A stretch of DNA of 10,024 bases from Burkholderia sp. (GTDB lineage Bacteria > Pseudomonadota > Gammaproteobacteria > Burkholderiales > Burkholderiaceae): assembly GCA_028292565.1 (NCBI GenBank), contig JAQGMD010000312.1, positions 1-10,024 of the forward strand. The letters are read 5' to 3'. Made by a program: the position numbers and the translations under genes. The notes under the pieces were generated by a model. It saw only the letters and a program-made list of their open reading frames with translations. It ran no database searches and had not been told where the DNA came from. The stretch's first letter is position 1; each line of letters starts with the position of its first letter. Shown here piece after piece: positions 1 to 6,681 of the stretch.

Positions 1-2
1 TC

Positions 3-1184
3 AAGGATGGTGAACACATCCTGCGCGCGAAGATCGACATGGCGTCGCCCAACATGAACATGCGCGACCCGGCGATCTACCGCATCCGCCACGCACATCA
101 TCACCGCACCGGCGACAAGTGGTGCATATACCCGATGTACGACTACGCGCACCCGATCGAGGACGCGATCGAGAACATCACGCATTCATTCTGCACGCTG
201 GAGTTCCAGGATCACCGCCCGTTCTACGACTGGGTGCTGGAGCGTCTGGCCGAAGGCGGTTTCTTCAGGAAGCCGCTGCCGGAACAGACCGAATTCGCGC
301 GGCTGAACCTGACCTATGCGATTACCAGCAAGCGCAAGTTGCTGCAGCTCGTCGAAGAAAAGGTAGTCGATGGGTGGGATGACCCGCGCCTGCCTACCAT
401 CGTCGGTATCCGGCGCCGCGGGTACACGCCGGAATCGATCCAGTTGTTCTGCGAGCGGATCGGCGTTACGAAATCGGATAGCTGGATCGACATGAGCACG
501 CTGGAAGGCGCGCTACGCGACGACCTCGATGCGAAAGCTGCACGTGCGGTGGCCGTGTTGCGGCCCCTGAAACTGATCATCGACAACTTCCCCGAGGGTT
601 TGACCGAGGATTGCAGCGCGCCGGTACACCCGCATCACCCGGAACGCGGACATCGTACCTTCCCGATCAGCAAAGACCTGTGGATTGAGGAAGAGGACTT
701 TATGGAGGTGCCGGCCAAAGGGTATTTCCGGCTCTTCCCCGGCAACAAGGTCCGCCTGCGCTATGGATACGTGGTTGAGTGCACCGGTTTCGACAAGGAT
801 GAAAACGGCAAGGTCGTCGCGGTGCATTGCAATTACTTCGCTGATTCCAAAAGCGGGACGGAAGGCGCGAACAACTACAAAGTGAAAGGGAACATCCACT
901 GGGTCAGCGCGCACAATGCACTGGAAGCTGAAGTGCGCATGTATGACCGGTTGTTCACCGATGCGAACCCGGATGCCGGCGGCAAGGATTTCAAGGCTTC
1001 ACTGAATCCGAATTCGAAGGAAGTGATTACCGCCTACCTGGAACACGGGATGGCAAAAGCGCTCGCCGATGACAGGTTCCAGTTTGAGCGGCATGGGTAT
1101 TTTGTGGCCGATCGGGTGGATTCGAAGCCGGGGAAGCCAGTGTTCAATCGGGCAGTGACCTTAAAGGATTCGTGGGGGAAATAA
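3..1184 (+). CDS. glnS: Glutamine--tRNA ligase (GlnRS), C-terminal part, 5' end outside window
   Basis: This cytoplasmic class I aminoacyl-tRNA synthetase charges tRNA-Gln with glutamine using ATP. The frame is open from base 3, before the first internal ATG at 39, so the gene begins upstream of the window. What is visible starts late in the catalytic domain (DPAIYRIRHAHHHRTGDKW), passes the family's KMSKS-like loop, here ITSKRKL, and the GWDDPRLPTI and RRRGYTPESI segments. It then continues through the anticodon-binding beta-barrel domains to a normal end at ...TLKDSWGK and a TAA stop. The tRNA-binding stretch GNIHWVSAHNALEAEVRMYDRLF is characteristic of bacterial GlnRS. The Met of the usual MSK loop is Thr, a variation I regard as tolerated in this group. 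No frameshift is seen. A hairpin follows directly, so the transcript probably ends there. The identification is very secure. Confidence 0.97.
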   Translation, partial: KDGEHILRAKIDMASPNMNMRDPAIYRIRHAHHHRTGDKWCIYPMYDYAHPIEDAIENITHSFCTLEFQDHRPFYDWVLERLAEGGFFRKPLPEQTEFARLNLTYAITSKRKLLQLVEEKVVDGWDDPRLPTIVGIRRRGYTPESIQLFCERIGVTKSDSWIDMSTLEGALRDDLDAKAARAVAVLRPLKLIIDNFPEGLTEDCSAPVHPHHPERGHRTFPISKDLWIEEEDFMEVPAKGYFRLFPGNKVRLRYGYVVECTGFDKDENGKVVAVHCNYFADSKSGTEGANNYKVKGNIHWVSAHNALEAEVRMYDRLFTDANPDAGGKDFKASLNPNSKEVITAYLEHGMAKALADDRFQFERHGYFVADRVDSKPGKPVFNRAVTLKDSWGK

Positions 1185-1194
1185 CTCCGCACTT

Positions 1195-1228
1195 AACATC
1201 CGGCGTCTGTCGTGACCAGCCGGATGTT
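1195..1228 (+). terminator. Hairpin after glnS, possible bidirectional terminator
   Basis: A perfect 10-bp inverted repeat (AACATCCGGC / GCCGGATGTT) with a 14-nt loop begins 11 nt after the glnS stop. The 3' arm runs into only a short T stretch (TTTA), so it is not a classical strong intrinsic terminator. It lies between two convergent genes, glnS (+) and the small membrane protein (-), which suits termination from either side. Confidence 0.5.
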
Positions 1229-1252
1229 TAACTCGGACGGTTGAGCGCTAGC

Positions 1253-1498
1253 CTAGCGAGCCCTTCGCACCAAACGCAGCAAGAGGAGAAGCACAATCGC
1301 TCCAACAGTCGCGACGATAATGCTTCCCAACATCCCCCCGCCTGCCGAGAATCCCATCGTCCGGAACAGAAAGCCGCCAATGAAAGCGCCGACTATACCG
1401 ACAACGATGTCGCCAACGATTCCAAATCCACCGCCCACGATTGCGCTAGCAAGCCATCCTGCGATCAAACCAATGAGTAAGAACCAAAGTAATTCCAT
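1253..1498 (-). CDS. Small YeaQ/YmgE (GlsB, transglycosylase-associated) family membrane protein
   Basis: An 81-residue, very hydrophobic, glycine-rich protein with three predicted membrane segments at about residues 2-20, 27-45 and 57-75, ending in a basic tail (RLVRRAR). The pattern LIGLIAGWLAS...GGGFGIVGDIVVGIVGAFIGG matches the YeaQ/YmgE/GlsB family, which is usually 80-90 residues long. Members sit in the inner membrane and are often induced by stress, but their biochemical function is not established; 'transglycosylase-associated' is only a legacy name. The start is supported by a GGAGGG ribosome binding site at 1503-1508, a few bases upstream of the ATG. It is transcribed alone and convergent to glnS. 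The family call is confident and the function is unknown. Confidence 0.88.
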   Translation of the reverse strand: MELLWFLLIGLIAGWLASAIVGGGFGIVGDIVVGIVGAFIGGFLFRTMGFSAGGGMLGSIIVATVGAIVLLLLLRLVRRAR

Positions 1499-1638
1499 AA
1501 AGCCCTCCGCTGAATGATTAACCCTGATGTAAGGGATGAAGCAAAATCGCTTTCATAAACATTGGAGGGGTGGAAATAGTGAAGGTTCGGCAACGCGCGC
1601 GCTATGTCGCCGAAGAATGAGATTAAGCAAATGTTCTT

Positions 1639-2262
1639 CTATCGGAACCTGGTCTTCGACCCGGTCTTGATATCCACCGAATACCGCACACCGTTTTCCG
1701 TAACCGGCATCTCATCGGGTGGTTCGTCGCCGGCCAGTGCACCGGACACCACCGGCAGGCCTTCGCCTTTGCGTACCAGTTCGTCCGAACGTTCATACAC
1801 ATTCGGACAGCCGGTTTCCGCGATGAGCGACTGGACAATGGGAACCTTCCACGCATCGACGCCGGCCGCCTGGAACTGGCAGACCAGATAGCCTTTGGCG
1901 CCGCCGAACCAGTCAACCAGGAGTCCGGGCAAACCGTCTTCTTCGCCCAGAATCAGATGAACCGGATTGGTTTTTTTGCCGCCACGCGCCGCGACCGCGG
2001 TCTTGACGCGGCGCTTAATCAGGGCGTGGTCAACCGCTTCGTTTTCGTCGAAGGTCCATACGCGTGCGCGTATTTGCGATTTCGGGCTGTATGCGGCGCG
2101 AGCGAGGAATTGGGCGGACGACGACTGCACCAGCGCCGTCGCACCAGGCCTATTCCTTTCGTGAGGTTTTCCATCCACCCGCTCGACCGCGGATGCGTAA
2201 ATCCATGGCTGCCGATCGAGCAGGCTCTTCTCTTTGCCTTGTTTAATGGTAATGACCAGCAT
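1639..2262 (-). pseudogene. Truncated RlmI-like 23S rRNA (cytosine-C5) methyltransferase, catalytic domain missing
   Basis: The 207-residue product matches the N-terminal half of RlmI-type rRNA large-subunit methyltransferases, which are normally close to 400 residues. Visible are the PUA-like start (IKQGKEKSLLDRQPWIYASAVERVDGK, residues 6-32), the typical ARAAYSPKSQIRARVWTFDENE segment (54-75), the central EEDGLPGLLVDWFG motif (107-120) and YERSDELVRKGEG (156-168). The family motif that opens the catalytic domain, usually VDIxxGHKTGFYLDQR, appears as VDIKTGSKTRFR and then hits TAG. The Rossmann SAM-binding domain is absent from all frames downstream. No enzyme activity is expected. The last six codons look eroded, so this is more than a single nonsense change. 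The gene lies downstream of the 2379-2822 gene on the same strand, about 116 bp away. A surviving role as an RNA-binding fragment cannot be excluded. Confidence 0.85.
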
Positions 2263-2378
2263 TGGTATCCCGGGAATGAAATGTGAGTGGTAAAGCGCGA
2301 GGCAATTCGATAACGATAGCTCGCCAGCAAACGAGGCGCAATTATGCCCTCATTAGCGCAACACTCACAGTTGCTGTA

Positions 2379-2822
2379 CTACTTCCCGCTCAACTTTCGC
2401 ATTAACGCAGAAAACAATTGTCGCGAGACGGGGTCGGCCATGATGTCGCCGGACATAGAAGATTCTTCATGGTCTTCGGCATATTCTTCTGCGAGATTCC
2501 TCCAGCCCTTGCTTGCAGCAAAGCGGCTGAACTCCTCCGGCGCTTCGAGCACGATCAGCTTGTCGTCTTGCAATCCGGGATCGCCATGGCCGAATTCCGG
2601 ACCAACATAGCCGATGGCGCGCAGTCTTGAGAGTATCTGCCTGATGACAACTGCATCCTCATAAAGCGGTTCGTCTTCCATCGAAGACACGAAGTCGACG
2701 TAGACATCGATAATTGCGTAGCCCTCGTCGAAGATGCGGATGCCGTTAAGATCCCAGGGTCGACCCAATGAATCGGTGATGCTGAATGGGCCACTGAGCT
2801 GAATTACGTGTTTATCGGTCAT
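2379..2822 (-). CDS. Hypothetical soluble protein, 147 residues
   Basis: I do not recognise this family. The frame stays open to an upstream ATG at 2876, but the ATG at 2822 (MTDKHVIQLSGPF) is preferred: the extra 18 residues are arginine- and histidine-rich and look like translated intergenic DNA. Neither start has a clear Shine-Dalgarno site. The 147-residue protein is acidic with no signal peptide or membrane segment. Residues 10-45 look beta-rich (GPFSITDSLGRPWDLNGIRIFDEGYAIIDVYVDF), 54-72 form a probable helix (YEDAVVIRQILSRLRAIGY) and the C-terminal third is helical and charged (ASKGWRNLAEEYAEDHEE). It diverges from the 2940 gene, with 117 bp between them. That it is a real gene is supported by composition and length; its function is unknown. 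Confidence 0.65.
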   Translation of the reverse strand: MTDKHVIQLSGPFSITDSLGRPWDLNGIRIFDEGYAIIDVYVDFVSSMEDEPLYEDAVVIRQILSRLRAIGYVGPEFGHGDPGLQDDKLIVLEAPEEFSRFAASKGWRNLAEEYAEDHEESSMSGDIMADPVSRQLFSALMRKLSGK

Positions 2823-2939
2823 ACGGTAGGGTACATCAAGAAAACGATGCCTGCCGCGGTGATGCCTTGCTCGCATGCGGCCATGCGCGTACCATGGCCC
2901 GAAAAATCCGAATCACAACATCTCATACAGGAAACCGCA

Positions 2940-3305
2940 GTGGAAGAAAGTTTGACCATCGATGAATTTGACGCGCTTGCCCAGATCGGCCGCGGGAAGA
3001 GAACCGAACGCGTAAGCGCTTGTGTGGCACGAAACACCAAACGCCTGGCCGGTCTGAAGTACATCAGCTACGGCAAGGACGGACAGCTTGCGCTGACCGA
3101 GAAAGGGCAGCAGACATTGTTCGTCAAGCGCTGTATCGACGGGCTTCGTGCAATTGCCGGCGATGCGCAGGCAAAGCTGGACGCTGACGTCGCCACCTTC
3201 CTCGCCAAAAAAGGACATATCGCTCCGAGAGCGTCTTCGGACGGGTTTGACATCACTCAGCGGGGAAGCGAATCGCTGACCGATATCGATCTCAAGCGAC
3301 GCTAG
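2940..3305 (+). CDS. Hypothetical small protein with a winged-helix-like core, 121 residues
   Basis: The chosen start is GTG at 2940, because AGGA at 2929-2932 lies 7 nt upstream; the frame is also open back to an ATG at 2808, but that stretch overlaps the divergent gene. The product MEESLTIDEFDALAQIGRG... has helices at about 7-17, 22-38 and 55-72. The middle (residues 23-62: ERVSACVARNTKRLAGLKYISYGKDGQLALTEKGQQTLF) has the helix-turn-helix-plus-wing order seen in MarR/PadR-like domains, including the usual LTEKG turn after the wing. A DNA-binding role is therefore plausible but not shown. No membrane segment is seen. The TAG stop is made of bases at the border of the palindromic element that follows, so insertion of that element touched the last codon. 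The protein still ends normally (DIDLKRR). Confidence 0.7.
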   Translation: MEESLTIDEFDALAQIGRGKRTERVSACVARNTKRLAGLKYISYGKDGQLALTEKGQQTLFVKRCIDGLRAIAGDAQAKLDADVATFLAKKGHIAPRASSDGFDITQRGSESLTDIDLKRR

Positions 3306-3473
3306 AGCGACTTCAGCCTGACCGTGCGGGTAGCGAAGCGGTCTGCCGAGCTGATCGGAGGCGAGTGCAAGGCGCCAAGCGCAGACAGGCTGGCCGCCTG
3401 TCGAGCATTGGCAACGCCGCAATCGCCTTCGAGCGGCCGGCAGAACCCGCACGGTCAGGCTGAAATCGCTCTA
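3303..3473. repeat. Palindromic MITE-like element with 29-bp inverted ends and TA borders
   Basis: The arms at 3303-3331 and 3445-3473 are inverted copies of each other, 29 bp long with one mismatch (C at 3311 versus the T expected from the other arm). Inner parts also pair imperfectly (TCTGCCG at 3342-3348 against its inverse near 3438-3444), ending in a central GACAGGC/GCCTGTC hairpin. The roughly 170-bp unit could thus fold almost end to end. Both ends carry TA, the target duplication made by IS630/Tc1-mariner type transposases, so a non-autonomous MITE mobilised from elsewhere is a reasonable inference. It holds no convincing gene. No second copy is visible in this window. It could also act as a terminator for the 2940 gene. 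Confidence 0.75.
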
Positions 3474-3709
3474 ATCCCTTCGCATGAGCAAACGGCCGGC
3501 GGAAATCCGGGTACGCGTATCAAAGTTTACATATCTTGATTGAGCCGCCCGGACGATGGGGCGGCCGTCCCGCGACATTCGCGATAGCTATACCTTATGA
3601 TCATGTGCACAGGTTGCGCATTTAAGCGAACTTTCTGGTTTCCAATGGTCTTAGATTAAAGTTTGACATTTTGACAATCTGAAAATCTGACAATCGCCCA
3701 TACGAACTC
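3474..3709. other. Non-coding region between the palindromic element and the methyltransferase gene
   Basis: No supported gene lies here. The right part turns AT-rich. A possible promoter pairs GCGACA (3572-3577) with TATGAT (3596-3601) at 18 bp spacing; this is weak. A GC hairpin, GCCGCCC/GGGCGGC, lies at 3544-3565 without a T tract. The last 50 bases hold a tandem 8-bp repeat listed separately. Confidence 0.4.
3662..3693 (+). repeat. Four tandem 8-bp repeats (TYTGAMAW) upstream of the methyltransferase start
   Basis: The units are TTTGACAT, TTTGACAA, TCTGAAAA and TCTGACAA, perfectly in phase at 8-bp steps and ending 16 nt before the ATG at 3710. The first two units each contain TTGACA, the consensus -35 hexamer, but no matching -10 box lies at a suitable distance before the start codon. 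The repeat may be a binding site, or a slippage-prone tract in the 5' leader. Confidence 0.7.
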
Positions 3710-4342
3710 ATGAAACAAATATCCATCGATAATGTCGTTTCCACCTACCGCTTCTATGCACCTTTGTATGACCGCCTCTTTGGCGCTGTCCTCGAACCCG
3801 GACGACAGGCGCTGACGCATGCGGTGCGCACGGCCCGGCCGGATTCCATCCTGGAAGTCGGCGTAGGGACCGGCCTCACCCTTTCCCAATACCCCGCAGC
3901 CTCGGCGGTGGTTGGCATCGATATTTCCACCGACATGCTTGAAATCGCGCGCCAGAGAGCGGACAAGCTCGCCGAGCGCGACATCCGGCTGTTCGCCATG
4001 GATGCGGAGGCCCTGGATTTTCCCGACAACAGTTTCGATTGCGTGGCGATACCCTATGTGCTGTCGGTGACGCCCAATCCCGAGCGCCTGATATCGGAGA
4101 TCCGGCGAGTGTGCCGCCAGAACGGGACGATATTCATCCTGAACCATTTCAGCGGCAGCCGCTTCTGGTGGTTCCTGGAGCGTGCGGTGCGCTCGCTCGC
4201 GAACAAGATCGGTTTCCGCTCCGACTTCTGTTTTGACGAACAAATCCTCCGGCACAACTGGGAGGTTGAATCGGTCAGGAAGGTGAATTTCCTGGGGTTG
4301 TCGAAGCTGGTCACCATCCGCAATACCTCAATGCACGAATAA
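3710..4342 (+). CDS. Class I SAM-dependent methyltransferase, PmtA/UbiE-like
   Basis: A 210-residue soluble methyltransferase. Motif I is ILEVGVGTGLTL (residues 47-58), the SAM-binding glycine loop; VGIDIS (68-73) gives the acidic residue D71 that contacts the SAM ribose, and FAMDAEALDFPDNSFDCV (95-112) holds the adenine-contact and motif-II region. The N-terminal YRFYAPLYDRLFGAVLEPGR stretch resembles the Rhodobacter-type phosphatidylethanolamine N-methyltransferase PmtA, whose length (about 200 residues) also fits. If so, it would methylate phosphatidylethanolamine at the inner membrane surface towards phosphatidylcholine. A UbiE/COQ5-type small-molecule methyltransferase is the alternative. 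The ATG has no good Shine-Dalgarno. The next gene follows closely, so the two may be co-transcribed. The fold is certain; the substrate is a guess. Confidence 0.88.
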   Translation: MKQISIDNVVSTYRFYAPLYDRLFGAVLEPGRQALTHAVRTARPDSILEVGVGTGLTLSQYPAASAVVGIDISTDMLEIARQRADKLAERDIRLFAMDAEALDFPDNSFDCVAIPYVLSVTPNPERLISEIRRVCRQNGTIFILNHFSGSRFWWFLERAVRSLANKIGFRSDFCFDEQILRHNWEVESVRKVNFLGLSKLVTIRNTSMHE

Positions 4343-4410
4343 TCGAACTGCAGTCGAGGTTCATGGTCAAAAGAAACTTGCTTAATAGCACGACTTTCGA
4401 CAGGGTCCTG

Positions 4411-5505
4411 ATGGTACGCATTTCCGGTAATTCGCACGTCAAATCCGCTGTTCAATCCATAACGATCACGCTGCTGGTCACCTGGTCTGGTATCAGTCTG
4501 GCAACCGATGCCGCAGCGCGTTTTGGGGCGATGACGGATAACCTTCCCGAGCTCCCCGGCTCGGACCAGGAGGCCCCCGCGTATTTTTCGCTCGATGAAC
4601 AAAGCGCCGAACTGGTCTATGACACCCGGCACCACAAATGGGGGGCAAAGGTCGATGAGTATTCCTACCTCAATCCTTCCCTGACCTTTGATTACGGAAC
4701 GCTCCTGACCACCAGGCTGGGCGCAGGAGCCACACTCAGGCACCACACCGGCTACTCGGAGGTAATGGTGAATGGTGTCTATGCACCAAAGCGCAATCTG
4801 CGCATCAGGGTCGTCACCGGGCAGCTGCGCACGGCGGACGCGTATACCGCCGCATCTGGCGTGGAGTCGAACGCAACCTTGCAAAACAGCTATCTGGTCG
4901 ACGTCAGAAAAAATGCCGGAAGCGGAAGGCTGCTATCGGACTTCGGCATGACCGCCTACACCGTGCGGGCGGGTGGCGACGAGTACGCCGGCCTCTCGGC
5001 ACTGGCAGGCGATGAAATGCTCGTTGATTCGAGCGCACTCGAGGCCGGTCGGCTCGACGGCTACACACTCAACCTGGGTTTGCAGCCGATGCCCGGCTCC
5101 CGGATCGAACTGCGGCGCGAAAGAACTCAGCTGACCTATCAGTTCGGCGATGGCACGCAGGGAGATGAATTCCGAGATGTGAACCGCATCAGGGTCACTC
5201 AACACTTCAACAACTGCGCACGATTCCAGGGGCGTTATAGCACCACCGTGGATTCGGATCGGCTGGATCTGAAGCTTGCACAGAATAGGTGGAGCGTGAA
5301 CCTGTCACACTCACTCGACGCCGGCAGCCGCGACACCGGAGTGCAGATTGGATATTCGATTCCGCTGGGGAGATCGCAGGGTGGATCAGGTGATTGCGAC
5401 TCGAGCGTAGTCACGGTGCGCGCGTTCGAGCCTTTGATTGAAGCGGCAGTTGCGCGTCCGAGCCAGTTGCCGGCCGCTCCACTCGCCGAGGAGATTCTGT
5501 ATTAG
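4411..5505 (+). CDS. Predicted secreted outer-membrane beta-barrel protein of unknown family
   Basis: The frame opens at an ATG at 4363 (GAGG 3 nt upstream), but the ATG at 4411 has AGGG 5 nt upstream (4402-4405). The latter gives a clean signal peptide with hydrophobic core SITITLLVTWSGISLA and a likely cut before TDAAARFG, so I prefer it (364 residues). The mature part alternates polar and hydrophobic residues in repeated strands separated by short turns, for example LTFDYGTLLTTRLGAGATLR, RIELRRERTQLTYQFGD and RWSVNLSHSLDAG; such amphipathic strands are typical of an outer-membrane barrel. Its end is not a classical barrel C-terminus: after VQIGYSIPLG comes a 50-residue tail. Two cysteines occur (NNCARF and GDCDSS). 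No family is recognised. It lies close behind the methyltransferase, suggesting joint transcription. The secretion call is firm; the barrel is inference. Confidence 0.72.
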   Translation: MVRISGNSHVKSAVQSITITLLVTWSGISLATDAAARFGAMTDNLPELPGSDQEAPAYFSLDEQSAELVYDTRHHKWGAKVDEYSYLNPSLTFDYGTLLTTRLGAGATLRHHTGYSEVMVNGVYAPKRNLRIRVVTGQLRTADAYTAASGVESNATLQNSYLVDVRKNAGSGRLLSDFGMTAYTVRAGGDEYAGLSALAGDEMLVDSSALEAGRLDGYTLNLGLQPMPGSRIELRRERTQLTYQFGDGTQGDEFRDVNRIRVTQHFNNCARFQGRYSTTVDSDRLDLKLAQNRWSVNLSHSLDAGSRDTGVQIGYSIPLGRSQGGSGDCDSSVVTVRAFEPLIEAAVARPSQLPAAPLAEEILY

Positions 5506-5512
5506 AGGGTAG

Positions 5513-5548
5513 AGCGTGGGTTGGGATGTAATCCCAACGCATCACGCT
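5513..5548. terminator. Strong two-part hairpin between convergent genes
   Basis: A perfect 8-bp inverted repeat GTTGGGAT / ATCCCAAC (5520-5527 and 5531-5538) with a 3-nt loop is flanked by an outer 6-bp pair AGCGTG / CACGCT (5513-5518 and 5543-5548). It starts 8 nt after the barrel gene's stop, and the minus-strand cluster ends about 50 bp to the right. There is no T tract, so it may be a REP-like palindrome that also limits read-through. GTTGGGAT occurs again at 5585-5592. Confidence 0.55.
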
Positions 5549-5596
5549 TCAAATCACGGCCGGTGGTTATGCGTGGGGCAGTTCGTTGGGATCCAC

Positions 5597-5866
5597 CTAC
5601 CTGCCCTTCCCCCTCGGCCTGTTCTTATCCCAGATCGCAAACAGGATCAATCCATAAGAAATCAGCCGCAACACATAAAAAATATTCTGCTGCGCGGTCT
5701 CGCTTTGCATGTCCGGACCGATCAGGAGCCGGTTGAATCCTTCGATGAAGAAGGAGATGGCAAAGAAAAGAAAGAACCTGTCTCGCGTGCTTTTCCAGTA
5801 ACGGAGGAAAAACAGGCCCGCTATCAGCGTACCCATCGCTGTAGCGCCTACCAAAATCTCATTCAT
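5597..5866 (-). CDS. Small three-TM membrane protein, DUF5985-like (copy 1)
   Basis: An 89-residue membrane protein with three hydrophobic segments, about residues 3-24, 31-50 and 62-80, and a basic C-terminal tail (DKNRPRGKGR). I believe it belongs to the DUF5985 family, which has no known function. The start is supported by GAGGG at 5873-5877, 6 nt before the ATG. It is the last gene of a minus-strand cluster and follows a second protein of exactly the same length and the same layout (LFFLRYWKSTRDRFFLFF here, FLLLRGYFRSRLRLLLWS there), so the two look like an old tandem duplication. Paired copies suggest the products work together, perhaps as a heteromer in the inner membrane; this is inference. 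Confidence 0.78.
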   Translation of the reverse strand: MNEILVGATAMGTLIAGLFFLRYWKSTRDRFFLFFAISFFIEGFNRLLIGPDMQSETAQQNIFYVLRLISYGLILFAIWDKNRPRGKGR

Positions 5867-5907
5867 GCGCGTCCCTCGTGTTTATTCGTCTTGTTACCCG
5901 CATACGT

Positions 5908-6177
5908 TCAGTCTTCTTCCCAGATCAGCCCATACAGCAGCGGCAGCAGCGCCAGCAAAGCGGTGCCGAGGCGCCAGAGTGAAAAATCCATGGCAGGGAA
6001 AACGATGCGATCCAATATCAGGATCACGTTGTTCACCACCATCACCGAAAAACACAATCCGCTCCACAGCAGCAGCCGGAGCCGGGACCGGAAATACCCT
6101 CTCAATAATAAAAAGGCGCATGCAAACGAGGTCAATGCGCACAGCGCATAAATAGCCTGCCCTATCATAGCTCCCAT
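5908..6177 (-). CDS. Small three-TM membrane protein, DUF5985-like (copy 2)
   Basis: An 89-residue protein with predicted membrane segments at about residues 4-28, 34-58 and 68-87 and an acidic end (IWEED), in contrast to the basic end of its neighbour. The frame is open further upstream, but the ATG at 6177 is chosen because AAGG lies 9 nt before it and because it begins 1 nt after the stop of the preceding winged-helix gene, which implies translational coupling. The upstream extension would be serine/arginine-rich and overlap that gene. The family is most likely DUF5985, function unknown. About 41 bp separate it from copy 1. Confidence 0.78.
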   Translation of the reverse strand: MGAMIGQAIYALCALTSFACAFLLLRGYFRSRLRLLLWSGLCFSVMVVNNVILILDRIVFPAMDFSLWRLGTALLALLPLLYGLIWEED

Positions 6178-6178
6178 G

Positions 6179-6625
6179 TTACGAATCCTTGCGCCATTTG
6201 AAGGCGTCTGCAAAGTGCTGCGCTTTCTTGCCGATCGTTGAATGGACGAGGTTGGTGACATCCACGAGGTTCTTCGCGTAGATGTCCGCAAGACGGTCGA
6301 TCATGTTCCTGAGTTCAGCGGAGCCGGGGCGATAACTATATCCTGATACGCCCTGCTCCTGCGCATGCAGGATGCCGGCTTCATGCAGTTCAGCGAGCAA
6401 GTCTTGCACCGCCTTCTCGCTCATGTAAAGTCGCTGCGCTACGAGCTTGCTGTCCCAGACGCGGTTCTCATCTTCGCGCAGCAACAGCATCGCTTCAAGA
6501 AAAGGAATCGATGGAACACTCACGAGGATAAAACGCCTTACGTCATCGGGTAGAGGTTCCCGAATCATGAGTGGCGAAACGATAGTAACGGCATGTTTTT
6601 TCTCACTTACATATTGCGGGTGCAT
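6179..6625 (-). CDS. Winged-helix-like protein heading the DUF5985 pair
   Basis: A soluble 148-residue protein with no signal peptide. After RFILVSVPSIPFLEAMLLLRE (residues 31-51) comes a probable helix-turn-helix, WDSKLVAQRLYMSEKAVQDLLAELHEAGIL (57-86), then a short wing (YSYRP) and a long C-terminal helix (ELRNMIDRLADIYAKNLVDVTNLV). This looks like a winged-helix DNA-binding protein, or one using that fold for protein contacts. The true start may be the ATG at 6568 (MIREPLPDDVRRF), where the conserved-looking part begins; neither ATG has a well-placed Shine-Dalgarno. Its stop is 1 nt from the next start, so it is almost surely co-transcribed with the two membrane proteins and may sense or regulate them. 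Its exact role is unknown. Confidence 0.75.
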   Translation of the reverse strand: MHPQYVSEKKHAVTIVSPLMIREPLPDDVRRFILVSVPSIPFLEAMLLLREDENRVWDSKLVAQRLYMSEKAVQDLLAELHEAGILHAQEQGVSGYSYRPGSAELRNMIDRLADIYAKNLVDVTNLVHSTIGKKAQHFADAFKWRKDS

Positions 6626-6634
6626 GACCCTGCA

Positions 6635-6655
6635 CTCGCGTTCCGCGAACGCGAG
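6635..6655 (-). other. Perfect 9-bp hairpin between the MarR gene and the winged-helix gene
   Basis: CTCGCGTTC / GAACGCGAG with a 3-nt loop lies 26 nt past the MarR stop and 9 nt before the ATG at 6625 on the minus strand. No T tract follows. It could weaken read-through from the MarR gene or shield the ribosome binding region; it is equally a candidate repressor site. Confidence 0.5.
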
Positions 6656-6681
6656 CCAGGATGTCGAAAGCCGGAATGACT

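Noticed and set aside
2333..2351. Imperfect hairpin between the 2379 gene and the RlmI remnant
   Set aside because: The stem is bulged and short with no T tract; likely chance.
2913..3452. Minus-strand frame of 179 codons
   Set aside because: It overlaps the 2940 gene and runs into the palindromic element; its protein has no coherent composition.
3663..3706. TTGACA boxes as -35 elements of a promoter for the 3710 gene
   Set aside because: No acceptable -10 hexamer lies 16-18 bp downstream before the ATG; the boxes are better explained as part of the tandem repeat.
4054..4884. Long minus-strand frame of 276 codons
   Set aside because: It lies opposite the methyltransferase and barrel genes, which have clear motifs and a signal peptide; the antisense product has no recognisable domain.
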